Made by a program: the position numbers and the translations under genes. Below the pieces are notes generated by a model. That model was not told the DNA's origin and did not search any database. It saw only the letters and a list, made by a program, of their open reading frames with translations. Shown one piece after another: positions 15,976 through 24,583 of a DNA stretch of 64,000 nt. This DNA comes from Anaerotignum propionicum DSM 1682 (GTDB lineage Bacteria; Bacillota; Clostridia; Lachnospirales; Anaerotignaceae). The stretch spans positions 2,108,001 to 2,172,000 of the forward strand of contig NZ_CP014223.1 of NCBI RefSeq assembly GCF_001561955.1. The letters run 5' to 3'. Positions within the stretch are counted from its first letter, which is position 1. The number at the start of each line of letters is the position of its first letter.

Positions 15976-17177
15976 TAGTCCACCAACTCAGGGTTAAAAT
16001 CTTCCACCCAAGGTAAGCCCCATTTATTTAACGCTTCCATAAATGGATCGGGATCAAACTCTTCCATATTCCAAACACCAGGCTGATTCCATTTTCCGGT
16101 CATTACAAGCATTGCTCCAATCATGGCAGGCACACCTGTGGTATAAGAAATTGCTTGGCTGCCTACTTCTTTGTAGCACTCTTGATGATCGCAAACATTG
16201 TAGAGATAATACGTTTTTTCTTTACCATCCTTCATTCCTTGGAAGATACAGCCGATGTTTGTTTTTCCAACGGTACGAGGACCAAGGCTTGCAGGATCGG
16301 GCAATACTGCTTTCAAAAACTGCAAGGGCACAATTTTCTTTCCTTCAAATTCAATAGGCTCGATGGAAGTCATGCCCACATTTTCTAAGCACTTCAAATG
16401 GGTCAAGTAGCTTTGTCCAAAGGTCATGAAGAAACGGATTCTCTTAATCCCTTTTATATTTAAGCCCAAGCTTTCCAGTTCCTCATGGTGGAGCAAATAC
16501 ATGTCTTTTTTACCAACTTCCGCAAAATCGTACTCACGCTTGATTTCCATTGGCTCTGTTTCTACCCATTGTCCATTTTCCCAATAACTGCCGTTTGCGG
16601 TTACTTCTCTGATATTAATTTCGGGGTTAAAGTTGGTTGCAAATGGATAACCATGGTCGCCGCCGTTACAGTCAAGAATATCAATGTAATTGATTTCATC
16701 AAAGTGATGCTTTTGTGCATAAGCGGAGAACACACCGGTAACGCCGGGGTCAAAACCACTGCCTAGCAATGCGCAAATACCTGCTTCCTTAAATTTCTCA
16801 CGGTAATCCCACTGCCATTTATATTCAAACTTAGCAGTATCCAAAGGTTCATAGTTTGCAGTATCCACATAGTGGGTTTTTGTGGCAAGGCAAGCCTCCA
16901 TAATGGTCAAATCTTGATAAGGTAAAGCCAGATTCAGCACAACATCAGGCTTAAACTCGTTGATGAGCACAACCAATTCCGCCACGTTGTCCGCATCTAC
17001 CTGTGCTGTGTGAATGATTGTTTTTGTTGTGCCATCAAGCTTTGCTTTTAATGCATCACATTTGGATTTGGTACGGCTGGCAATCATAATTTCCTCAAAA
17101 ACCTCGCTGTTTTGGCAACATTTGTGAATTGCAACACTGGCAACGCCGCCGCAACCGATAATCATACATTTTCCCAT
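15975..17177 (-). CDS. Carboxynorspermidine/carboxyspermidine dehydrogenase (saccharopine dehydrogenase family)
   Basis: 400 residues. Condenses a diamine (putrescine here) with aspartate semialdehyde using NADPH to give carboxyspermidine. Seen: N-terminal Rossmann motif MIIGCGGVASVAIHKC, the long saccharopine-dehydrogenase-type body (DTANYEP, GICALLGSGFDPGVTGVFSA, CNGGDHGYPFATNFNPE), and the C-terminal GVPAMIGAMLVMTGKW. This is the member that pairs with nspC, and its stop codon overlaps the nspC start by one base. It follows speB by 14 nt. It provides a second, decarboxy-SAM-independent route to spermidine beside speD/speE in the same operon. Confidence 0.92.
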   Translation of the reverse strand: MGKCMIIGCGGVASVAIHKCCQNSEVFEEIMIASRTKSKCDALKAKLDGTTKTIIHTAQVDADNVAELVVLINEFKPDVVLNLALPYQDLTIMEACLATKTHYVDTANYEPLDTAKFEYKWQWDYREKFKEAGICALLGSGFDPGVTGVFSAYAQKHHFDEINYIDILDCNGGDHGYPFATNFNPEINIREVTANGSYWENGQWVETEPMEIKREYDFAEVGKKDMYLLHHEELESLGLNIKGIKRIRFFMTFGQSYLTHLKCLENVGMTSIEPIEFEGKKIVPLQFLKAVLPDPASLGPRTVGKTNIGCIFQGMKDGKEKTYYLYNVCDHQECYKEVGSQAISYTTGVPAMIGAMLVMTGKWNQPGVWNMEEFDPDPFMEALNKWGLPWVEDFNPELVD

Positions 17178-17191
17178 TTTTTCTGTCTCCT

Positions 17192-18040
17192 TTACTTTGT
17201 AATTTGTAGTAATATTTCACGTGTAATTTTACAAGCAATGGCAGTGGAACTGCCGCTTTGATCATAGTGAGGTGAAAGCTCGTTAATATCACAGCCTACA
17301 ATGTTTAACTGATGCAACTGTAAAACCGCTTCCATTAATTCTTTAAAAGTAATGCCGCCCCCTTCCGGAGTGCCAGTTCCGCAAAAAACGGAGGGATCCA
17401 ATACATCCAAATCCAGCGTAAAATATACAGGCTTATCCTTCAGTTGAGCTATCGTTTCTGAAAAGCCCCCAAGGTCGAATTTATGGAGATTGGTATGCTT
17501 TTTGGCAAATTCGAATTCATATTTTTCGCCACTGCGAATGCCAAATTGATGAATTCTTCCATCTCCCACAAGGTTCCACACCTGTTTGATTACGGTAGAA
17601 TGGGAAAGACTTTCTCCCAAATAATCCGTTCTAAGGTCAGTATGAGCGTCCAGGTGAATAATATGAACATCGGGGTAACGCTCCACCACGGCACGTACTG
17701 CCCCCAATGTAATCAAATGCTCCCCACCAAGCATGACAAAGCGTTTGCCATCACTCAGAATTTGCGCCGCATATTCTTGAATCATCTCCAGCACCCTTTC
17801 CGTATTGCCAAAAGGGAGCTCCAAATCTCCACCGTCAAAAATTTGATGTTCCGTCATATCTTTATCGCAGTATGGAGAATAGGTTTCTATCCCAAAGGAT
17901 TCGCTACGGATGGCTGAAGGACCAAAGCGTGTACCGGGACGAAAAGAGGTGGTTCCATCAAAGGGAACGCCAAACAGCACCATTTCCGCAGCTTCATATT
18001 CAGCTTCGCACGCCAAAAATGTCTGTATATTTTTATTCAT
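17192..18040 (-). CDS. speB: Agmatinase
   Basis: 282 residues, ureohydrolase family. Converts agmatine to putrescine and urea in the cytoplasm. Seen: the manganese-binding motifs GGEHLITLG, HLDAHTDLR and FTLDLDVLDPSVFCGTGTPE with further Asp/His ligands, and IVGCDINELSPHYDQSG near the C-terminus. Length and the FCGTGTPEGGG loop fit agmatinase better than arginase. The start overlaps the end of speE by 8 nt, and the next gene begins 14 nt after its stop. It joins the decarboxylase step (SpeA) to both aminopropylation routes of the operon. Confidence 0.93.
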   Translation of the reverse strand: MNKNIQTFLACEAEYEAAEMVLFGVPFDGTTSFRPGTRFGPSAIRSESFGIETYSPYCDKDMTEHQIFDGGDLELPFGNTERVLEMIQEYAAQILSDGKRFVMLGGEHLITLGAVRAVVERYPDVHIIHLDAHTDLRTDYLGESLSHSTVIKQVWNLVGDGRIHQFGIRSGEKYEFEFAKKHTNLHKFDLGGFSETIAQLKDKPVYFTLDLDVLDPSVFCGTGTPEGGGITFKELMEAVLQLHQLNIVGCDINELSPHYDQSGSSTAIACKITREILLQITK

Positions 18041-18884
18041 CCTTTAGCATCTCCTTTACGTAATTGGGTAAGCCAAAGGCTCCTTGGTGCAACTCTGTAT
18101 TATAATATTTTGTTTTTATCTCCAGAGCATTCCATGCATCTGCTTTCAAATCCCTTTGGGGATGGAGTGATTTAGATGCAAATCCAAACAGCCAATGTCC
18201 TGAAGGATAGGTAGGGATGTGCGCCTGATAAACAAAGCTCATTGGGAATGCATGTGAAATGCGGCGATGGGCTGACTTCATTGCTTTTGCATCCTCTTCA
18301 TAAAAAGGACTTTCATGCTGATTTATCAAAACCCCTTGCTCCGTTAAAGCACGATAACAGTTCCCGTAAAATTCCTTGGTAAAAAGCACCTCACCGGGGC
18401 CAAAGGGGTCTGTGGAATCCACAATAATCAGGTCATAAAGGTTATCCGTATGACGCACAAACTTCAATCCATCCTGATAATGCAAATGTACCCTTTCATC
18501 TTCAAAGCCACATGAAGTTTGGGGAAGAAATTCCTTGCAAACTTCCACAACTCGCTCATCAATTTCCACCACGTCAATTGACTCTATACCTTGATACTTT
18601 CCCAGTTCTCGAACCACACCGCCATCTCCCGCACCAATGACCAATATATTTTTTATCTCAGGATTCACAGCCATGGCAGTATGGGTAATCACCTCGTGAT
18701 AAATAAATTCGTCCCGTTCCGTAAGCATCATAATACCGTCCAAAGTTAAAAAACGTCCAAATTCAGGAGATTCAAACACTGATATTTTCTGATACTTACT
18801 TTCCTCATAATGAAGCTGGCGGGAAACCTTTACAGAAAAACGCACATGAGGCGTGTGATATTCGCTATACCATAAATCATCCAT
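18033..18884 (-). CDS. speE: Spermidine synthase (polyamine aminopropyltransferase)
   Basis: 283 residues. Transfers the aminopropyl group of decarboxylated SAM to putrescine. Seen: YQKISVFESPEFGRFLTLDG, the SAM-type binding segment ILVIGAGDGGVVRELGKY, VVEIDERVVEVCKEFLPQ, and the catalytic/diamine-binding IIVDSTDPFGPGEVLFTKEF. Normal length with the N-terminal beta-strand domain present. It overlaps speA upstream and speB downstream by 8 nt each, so translation is coupled. It depends on SpeD in the same operon for its donor. Confidence 0.94.
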   Translation of the reverse strand: MDDLWYSEYHTPHVRFSVKVSRQLHYEESKYQKISVFESPEFGRFLTLDGIMMLTERDEFIYHEVITHTAMAVNPEIKNILVIGAGDGGVVRELGKYQGIESIDVVEIDERVVEVCKEFLPQTSCGFEDERVHLHYQDGLKFVRHTDNLYDLIIVDSTDPFGPGEVLFTKEFYGNCYRALTEQGVLINQHESPFYEEDAKAMKSAHRRISHAFPMSFVYQAHIPTYPSGHWLFGFASKSLHPQRDLKADAWNALEIKTKYYNTELHQGAFGLPNYVKEMLKDE

Positions 18885-20334
18885 TTTCTTCTCCTTTCCA
18901 TACGTTCAACCGGGTAATATCCATACTTTCCGGCCCCGTAATAACACAGCCCTTTTCCTTGGCATATTGGATATAAGCAATAATTTCCCGGGTAATACGC
19001 TCCCCCGGGGCTAAGATGGGGATGCCCGGAGGGTAGCACATCACAAACTCGGTACAAACCTTGCCGTTACACTCTGCCAAAGGCAGGCTCATTTTATCCG
19101 CATAAAAGGCTTTTTGTGGAGAAATGACAACGGTGGGGCTAATATATTCCGTATCTAACATGTCTTTATTGTCGTTTTTATAAATTCGCCTAATTTCAGA
19201 AAGGGCACTAATCAGGCGTTCAATATTTTTGTTTTTATCCCCCACAGAAATATAGGCGAGAATATTCCCCAAATCTCCAAATTCAATTTGTATGCCATAT
19301 TCATCCCGCAGCAAATCGTAAACCTCAATGCCCGCCAGCCCCAAATCCAAGGTGTTTACGGAAAGCTTGGTGGTATCAAAATCAAACACACTGTCGCCGT
19401 TGATTAGTTCTTTTGAATAGGCGTAATAATCACCGATGGCGTTAATTTCTTCCCTTGCATACTGGGCAAAATTCTTTACCTTCTCAAAGGTATCCTCTCC
19501 CCACAGGGCAAGATTTCGCCTAGAAATATCCAAACTGGAAAGCAATAAATAAGAGCCGCTGGTAGTTTGGGTAAGGTTGATGATTTTCCTTACATAGTTT
19601 GCATTTACGCCCTTGCCACAAAGCAATAGGGAACTTTGGGTTAGAGAACCTCCTGATTTATGCATACTGATTGCCGCCATATCCGCACCTGCCGCCATAG
19701 CAGAAATGGGCATGTCCTTCCCAAAATAAAAATGGGTGCCATGAGCTTCATCTGCAAGAACCAGTAAGCCCTTTTCATGGGCAAGTTGGGTAATTTGCTT
19801 TAAATTGGAGCAAATGCCATAATAGGTGGGATTATTCACCAATATGGCTTTGGCGTTAGGATGCTCTTCAATGGTTCTTTTCACATCCTCAACAGACATT
19901 CCCAATGCAATGCCCAGCTTTTTATTCATTTGCGGATTGATGTAAACAGGCACTGCACCACAAAGAACCAATGCATTGATTACACTTTGGTGTACATTTC
20001 TGGGCAATATGATTTCATCTCCATATTTTACACTGGAAAGTATCATGGTTTGCACCGCAGAGGTTGTACCCCCTACCATGAAAAAGGCTTGCGCCGCACC
20101 AAAGGCTTCTGCGGCAAGTTCCTCAGCCTCTTTAATCACACTAACCGGATGGCAAAGGTTATCCAAAGGCTTCATGGAGTTTACGTCTACAGACATGCAC
20201 TTTTCACCCAAGAATTCCGTCAGTTGGGGGTTTCCCTTTCCGTGCTTATGCCCGGGAACATCAAAGGGAACCAGTCGGTCGTGTCTCATCCGCTCTAAGG
20301 CTTCCATTAAAGGCATTTTACTTTGATCTTTCAA
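18877..20334 (-). CDS. speA: Arginine decarboxylase (Orn/Lys/Arg decarboxylase fold type I)
   Basis: 485 residues. Seen: aspartate-aminotransferase-fold decarboxylase with VPGHKHGKGNP, FMVGGTTSAVQTMI, ADEAHGTHF, and the PLP lysine K226 in AAISMHKSGGSLTQSS, then a C-terminal domain (CYPPGIPILAPGERI) typical of this family. It is the short form (no receiver-like N-terminal wing domain). Arginine is the most likely substrate because agmatinase is two genes downstream and no ornithine-specific partner is present; lysine decarboxylase activity cannot be excluded. Overlaps speD by 17 nt and speE by 8 nt. Confidence 0.9.
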   Translation of the reverse strand: MKDQSKMPLMEALERMRHDRLVPFDVPGHKHGKGNPQLTEFLGEKCMSVDVNSMKPLDNLCHPVSVIKEAEELAAEAFGAAQAFFMVGGTTSAVQTMILSSVKYGDEIILPRNVHQSVINALVLCGAVPVYINPQMNKKLGIALGMSVEDVKRTIEEHPNAKAILVNNPTYYGICSNLKQITQLAHEKGLLVLADEAHGTHFYFGKDMPISAMAAGADMAAISMHKSGGSLTQSSLLLCGKGVNANYVRKIINLTQTTSGSYLLLSSLDISRRNLALWGEDTFEKVKNFAQYAREEINAIGDYYAYSKELINGDSVFDFDTTKLSVNTLDLGLAGIEVYDLLRDEYGIQIEFGDLGNILAYISVGDKNKNIERLISALSEIRRIYKNDNKDMLDTEYISPTVVISPQKAFYADKMSLPLAECNGKVCTEFVMCYPPGIPILAPGERITREIIAYIQYAKEKGCVITGPESMDITRLNVWKGEENG

Positions 20335-21112
20335 GGGGCTTCACCTCCTGATAAACGTTGGTACCACTGAATATTTCTATCATTTCCTGTCGCAAAGCGT
20401 TTGTTATATCCAAACGAATTTTGGGAGGAATTTCATAAACATCGGAATTAAACAAGTAATTTTGCAATACCAAATCCTTAATCAGCATTTTGGTATGAAA
20501 AATATTAGACTGATAAATATTTACATCAATAGCATCGTACTTCTGGAGAATATCGTTGTGTATATAGTCCTGAATAGAAGTAATGCTGTGGTCTATAAAC
20601 AGCTTTTGACCCTTCATATTTCGAGTAAATCCCCGTACACGGTAATCCATGGTGATAATATCGGAATCAAAACTGCCAATCAAAAAATCCAAAGTAGAAA
20701 GAGGTGTGATTTCCCCGCAGGTTGCCACATCAATATCCACACGGAAGGTTGCAATGGAGGTTTCCGGATGATACTCAGGATAGGTGTGTACGGTAACATG
20801 GCTTTTATCCAAATGTGCCACAACGGTCTCGCCGCTTCTGGATTTTGCCATATTCACCTCTGCAATGAGAAAAGTTACACTGGCACCCTGAGGCTCATAA
20901 TCCTGCTTGGAAATATTCAGCACCGTTGCACCAATCATTTCCGTAAGCTTTGTTAAAATGGCGGTTAAACGCTCGGAATTATACTGCTCGTTAATATATT
21001 TAATATAATCCTGCTGTTCTCTTGCCGTTTTGGCGTAACAAATATCATAAATATTAAAGCTCAAAGATTTTGTAAGATTATTAAAGCCATATAATTTCAT
21101 TTTATCTTCCAT
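20318..21112 (-). CDS. speD: S-adenosylmethionine decarboxylase proenzyme
   Basis: 264 residues from the ATG at 21112, 6 nt after a GGGGGG ribosome site; the track frame to 21145 runs into the upstream terminator. Makes decarboxylated SAM for SpeE. Seen: the self-cleavage site HLDKSHVTVHTYPE with serine S104 that becomes the pyruvoyl group, followed by TCGEITPLSTLDFLIGSF. The length of about 264 corresponds to the longer E. coli-like bacterial class rather than the short 120-residue class. First gene of the polyamine operon, overlapping speA by 17 nt, and preceded by a long structured RNA with a terminator. Confidence 0.93.
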   Translation of the reverse strand: MEDKMKLYGFNNLTKSLSFNIYDICYAKTAREQQDYIKYINEQYNSERLTAILTKLTEMIGATVLNISKQDYEPQGASVTFLIAEVNMAKSRSGETVVAHLDKSHVTVHTYPEYHPETSIATFRVDIDVATCGEITPLSTLDFLIGSFDSDIITMDYRVRGFTRNMKGQKLFIDHSITSIQDYIHNDILQKYDAIDVNIYQSNIFHTKMLIKDLVLQNYLFNSDVYEIPPKIRLDITNALRQEMIEIFSGTNVYQEVKPLERSK

Positions 21113-21125
21113 TCTGAACCCCCCA

Positions 21126-21513
21126 AACAAAAAAAGATGCACCACAGTATTCTATGGCACATCTTATAAATCGCTCAATTGAATTAAGGCATACGCAAAA
21201 ATCTATATACCTCTACCCTTACAGCAGAGAGATTCTCGCCTGTCGCCAAAATGTTTTCAGAGTCTATATAGTAAGAACTACTTTTACTACTCCTGCTATT
21301 GACCGTTTCACAAGTGTGTACCCTAGTACACTTGGTTATGAAGTAACCAACTGGCAATTGAGTTGCCAACTTATAAAAGTTGCGCTCTTAACGCAATCAA
21401 TAATGTGGAATTAATTTCCACAATCGGCAGTTGACCCGGCTGTCCGTATGGCCTTGAGTTTCATACTTAATCGAAACTGGTCAAAAGTGTTCTCGCTATA
21501 TGCGATTGAAAAC
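21126..21513 (-). ncRNA. Long structured RNA/leader upstream of speD
   Basis: A transcript of about 390 nt is bounded by a sigma-A promoter (21520-21549) and an intrinsic terminator (21127-21165), both minus strand. Between them is a dense row of hairpins: GTTTC/GAAAC (near 21477-21458), TGTGGAA/TTCCACA (21404-21422), TGCG/CGCA (21381-21395), AACTT/AAGTT (21368-21381), TGGCAA/TTGCCA (21352-21368), TTGGTTA/TAACCAA (21332-21350), GTGTAC/GTACAC (21316-21331) and TAGTAA/TTACTA near 21270-21290. Several could not all form with longer-range pairs, so a compact fold or alternative states are possible. It is either a stand-alone ncRNA (the Rfam raiA motif should be tested) or an attenuator controlling the polyamine operon. 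Confidence 0.7.
21127..21165 (-). terminator. Intrinsic terminator between the structured RNA and speD
   Basis: AAGATGTGCCA (21165-21155 on the minus strand) pairs over 11 bp, with two G-T pairs, with TGGTGCATCTT (21144-21134), followed by seven T. The speD ribosome site starts within 10 nt of the T run, so speD transcription must read through or begin elsewhere. Confidence 0.85.
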
Positions 21514-21519
21514 AGGTTT

Positions 21520-21549
21520 ATTTTAATTCATAAATTTAGGTTTTGTCAA
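21520..21549 (-). promoter_or_regulatory. Sigma-A promoter of the speD leader RNA
   Basis: Minus strand TTGACA (21549-21544), an 18-nt spacer, TAAAAT (21525-21520). The transcript would begin near 21513, just before the structured region. From 21550 to about 22050 the sequence is very AT-rich and I see no gene in it. Confidence 0.75.
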
Positions 21550-22065
21550 TAGATTTGACATAAAATTTTTTTCAAATTTGAATTTCCAATATTTTGCTGT
21601 GATAATTCCCAATATATTTAAAAATTATAAAGTTAACATAACTTATATTCAATCTCTGTCGATCAACTGATAAAGGAAGTCTATTTATCATCGTTATCAA
21701 CATTATAAATATTTGGAAATCACATTTATCCTAAATTTATAAAATTTACATTAATTAACCTATCTCGCACCATAGTACAAAAACGCCAAAGAATTTTCGA
21801 TGATTATTATCCCACAAAAAATCCAAACTTTACGTGGTTAACTACAAGTATTTTCTGTTAACATAACTTTAGATGTTTTTCGACAAAAACTGCTTTTTTT
21901 ATTCTTTTCAATTCAATTTTCATCCTCGACATTTTATAATTTCCATCGATTCCCACCAAGTTGTTTTTTCAATAAACAAATCTCCGAGATACTGTTTTTA
22001 CAATTTCTTTGTGTTATAATAAAGATAAATAAAATTTATGATGCAAAAAATAAAGGGGTATAGAT

Positions 22066-22974
22066 ATGCAATTTAAAGCGTTGGAATACTTAGAAGCAAT
22101 CTATAAATATAAAAGCTTTACAAAAGCGGCTGAAGCACTCTTTGTTTCTCAGCCTGCTATTTCTGCGGCAATTCGCAAGCTTGAAGATGACTTTAATGTA
22201 AAATTAATCATTCGAACCCCAAAAAAACTGTTTTTTACCCCTGACGGAGAGACCTTTATTGCAAAAATTATACCCATTTTGGAAGAATTACGTTCCATTG
22301 AAAAGGATATGCTTGCAAAAAGCAGAAATCGAAAACAAATTCTGCGCTTAGGCCTTTCCCCAACAGCTCCCCCTGATATTGTTCATCGAATCTATCAAAC
22401 TTTTCTGCCCTCGTTAGCAGAAAACGAGGAGGTTTTTTTCGATGAAGGAGGTGCTTATTATCACATTCAAAAAATTTCCAACGGAGAAGTTGATGTTGCA
22501 ATTAACGTAATTCCCGAAGATATTTCAGATTTTCCTGTTGCCTCCATCCCACTATACAGGCAAGAAATATGTCTCTTGCTAAGGGAAGATAGTGAATTGG
22601 CGAAATATGATAAAATTCCCATACAACTTCTAAATTCCACTCCCATAACCAGCCTTGGTGCATCCTCTTATTTACCAAAACGATTGGAAATGGAAGCTGC
22701 AAAAAGAAACATTCATTTGAAGGTTGTTTCAAAGCATTTGCATCAAACCAGTTATATTGAAGAAATCCTTTTGGGCAATAGCTCCGGCATCATCAATGTG
22801 GATGGAAACCATATGTCCCGTGCTTTATATGCCCACAAAGCACTGGTCACAAGGCCTTTTCAGGAACCAATGTATCTGGAAATCGGTATTTTATATCAAA
22901 AGGATGGTCATCTCCAGCCACTTACCAAAAGAATTCTCGATTTCATTGAGAATTCTGCAAAATCATCAATATAA
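22066..22974 (+). CDS. LysR-family transcriptional regulator
   Basis: 302 residues, normal length. Seen: N-terminal winged helix-turn-helix (residues 3-62, with FTKAAEALFVSQPAISAAIR and KLEDDF) and a substrate-binding-protein-like effector domain (about 90-295). It is followed by a strong terminator and then by the threonine-dehydrogenase-like gene on the same strand, whose promoter region carries repeated TATCTTAAGA boxes; control of that gene is plausible but unproven. The divergent gene side (21113-22065) holds the polyamine operon leader, so polyamine control is also possible. Effector unknown. Confidence 0.88.
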   Translation: MQFKALEYLEAIYKYKSFTKAAEALFVSQPAISAAIRKLEDDFNVKLIIRTPKKLFFTPDGETFIAKIIPILEELRSIEKDMLAKSRNRKQILRLGLSPTAPPDIVHRIYQTFLPSLAENEEVFFDEGGAYYHIQKISNGEVDVAINVIPEDISDFPVASIPLYRQEICLLLREDSELAKYDKIPIQLLNSTPITSLGASSYLPKRLEMEAAKRNIHLKVVSKHLHQTSYIEEILLGNSSGIINVDGNHMSRALYAHKALVTRPFQEPMYLEIGILYQKDGHLQPLTKRILDFIENSAKSSI

Positions 22975-22984
22975 TCAACAGATA

Positions 22985-23020
22985 GACCCCAAAAAGGTAT
23001 GTACACATTTTTGGGGTCTT
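22985..23020 (+). terminator. Intrinsic terminator after the LysR gene
   Basis: GACCCCAAAAA (22985-22995) pairs perfectly with TTTTTGGGGTC (23008-23018), followed by TTTT. Confidence 0.88.
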
Positions 23021-23070
23021 TTCTATTTTCCAGATAAAATAAATTTTTGAGTTAAAAACGTAAATGAATA

Positions 23071-23159
23071 TATCTTAAGATCATTACTGTTAATGATAAA
23101 AAAAAGTTATCTTAAGACAAAAATTATGTATTGTACAAAACAATGTACTTATCTTAAAA
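23071..23159 (+). promoter_or_regulatory. Three TATCTTAAGA boxes and two dyads upstream of the tdh-like gene
   Basis: TATCTTAAGA at 23071-23080 and 23108-23117, and TATCTTAAAA at 23150-23159, start 37 and 42 bp apart. Between them are the dyads TCATTA-CTGT-TAATGA (23081-23096) and ATTGT-ACAAA-ACAAT (about 23129-23143). Such an array usually marks a multi-site regulator such as a LysR protein. Confidence 0.55.
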
Positions 23160-23215
23160 TGAAAACAAATGAATGTGCTATTTTCTCATTTTTTTTATAC
23201 CAAGGAGGAAACATT

Positions 23216-24250
23216 ATGTCACAAATGATGAAATGTGTAGTGAAAGAACGACCAGAAGTTGGTGCATTAGCTCTTGTAGAAAGACCCGTTCCAACTTATG
23301 GTGCCAACGACATACTGATAAAAGTAAAGGCTGCAGCAGTTTGCGGTACCGATGTTCACATTATGGAATGGAACGAATGGTCCCAAAAACGCATCAATCC
23401 CCCCACTATTATTGGCCATGAGTTTGCCGGAGAAGTGATTGCAGTGGGTGATCATGTAACAACAATCAAAATCGGCGATTTGGTTTCAGCAGAAACACAT
23501 ATTGTTTGTAATTCCTGCTCCCTTTGCCACAATGGCAACGAGCATGTCTGCCCTAATACAAAAACCATCGGTGTAGCGAGAGACGGCTGTTTTGCAGAAT
23601 ATATTGCTATTCCTGCTGAAAATGCCATTGTTTATGATCCTTCTACTCCTGTGGAAATTGTCTCCATTATGGAACCCTTTGGTGTAGCAGTTCATGCCGC
23701 AATGGAATTCCCCGTTGCCGGAAAAACTGTTTTAGTGAATGGATGCGGCCCCATCGGTGTTATGGCAATCGCAGTTGCAAAAAAATGCGGTGCTGCCAAG
23801 GTGTTTGCTGTTGAAATCAACAAACAGCGTAGTGAACTGGCATTAAAAATGGGCGCTGATGAAGTCTTAAACCCCATGGAAGTTGATGTGGTAAAAGAGA
23901 TTAAAGCAAAAACTGCTTATGGTGCAGAGGTTGTAATCGAGTTTACAGGAAACATCAGAGCAATCAAAACAGCCATTGAGTGCATGGCTCCCGAAGGTAA
24001 AATGGCAGCGGCAGGTCTACCTGACGGTTCCGTTGATTTTAACTTTTCCGAATTTGTTTACAGCGGAAAAGTGATTAAGGGCATTGCCGGAAGACTGATG
24101 TATAAAACTTGGGAAGATGCAAAGGGCTTAATTGCTGGAGGTTTAGATCTCTCCCCTATTATCACCCACACATTGCCATTGGAAGAATTCCAAGAAGGCT
24201 TACGTTTAATGAAAAGCGGAGAATGCTGTAAAGCAATTTTAATTCCGTAA
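23216..24250 (+). CDS. tdh: L-threonine 3-dehydrogenase-like zinc alcohol dehydrogenase
   Basis: 344 residues from the ATG at 23216, after AAGGAGGAAACATT; the long track frame from 23093 covers the promoter repeats. Seen: medium-chain dehydrogenase features: catalytic zinc Cys in AAVCGTDVHIMEWNEWSQKR, IIGHEFAGEV, the structural-zinc cysteines in CNSCSLCHNGNEHVC, EPFGVAVHAAM, and the NAD-binding GCGPIGVMAIAVAKKCGA. CGTDVHI-EWNEWSQ is characteristic of threonine 3-dehydrogenase, which oxidises threonine to 2-amino-3-oxobutyrate. No kbl (the usual partner) is in the window, so another secondary alcohol substrate such as sorbitol or butanediol remains possible. Confidence 0.82.
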   Translation: MSQMMKCVVKERPEVGALALVERPVPTYGANDILIKVKAAAVCGTDVHIMEWNEWSQKRINPPTIIGHEFAGEVIAVGDHVTTIKIGDLVSAETHIVCNSCSLCHNGNEHVCPNTKTIGVARDGCFAEYIAIPAENAIVYDPSTPVEIVSIMEPFGVAVHAAMEFPVAGKTVLVNGCGPIGVMAIAVAKKCGAAKVFAVEINKQRSELALKMGADEVLNPMEVDVVKEIKAKTAYGAEVVIEFTGNIRAIKTAIECMAPEGKMAAAGLPDGSVDFNFSEFVYSGKVIKGIAGRLMYKTWEDAKGLIAGGLDLSPIITHTLPLEEFQEGLRLMKSGECCKAILIP

Positions 24251-24326
24251 TTTAATTTTTGTACTTCTCCTTACCGTTCAGATAAAAATAATAATCTACA
24301 AAAGAGAAATTTAAAATACAAAAGTT

Positions 24327-24353
24327 AAGGGTGTCGATAAAATCGACACCCTT
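24327..24353. repeat. GGGTGTCGA palindrome (copy 2)
   Basis: AAGGGTGTCGAT (24327-24338) and ATCGACACCCTT (24342-24353) form a 12-bp stem with a 3-nt loop, 75 bp after the tdh-like gene. It may terminate that transcript, although the T run is short. The core is shared with palindromes at 4252 and 32413. The remaining 24354-24583 shows nothing I can name. Confidence 0.65.
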
Positions 24354-24583
24354 TCAGCACTTTCAATCTTTTTACAAATTAGTCTATAACAAAATGATGC
24401 GTTCCTGCAAGTAACCAATAGGTCTTAAAACGCCCTATTTCCCTTAGGCGCATCACATCCGTTTTAAAACTAGATATTTACTCTTAAGTGCATAACGTAG
24501 TCCTTTTACTATTTATTGTAGCATTAAAAAACTGATATATAGTGAAATGCTAATGTGAGAGATTTAAAGACTTCATCTTCTCT

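Noticed and set aside
21184-21369. 61-residue minus-strand reading frame inside the speD leader
   Set aside because: It covers several strong hairpins, has no ribosome site, and the palindromic structure explains the sequence better than coding. It could mislead annotation pipelines.
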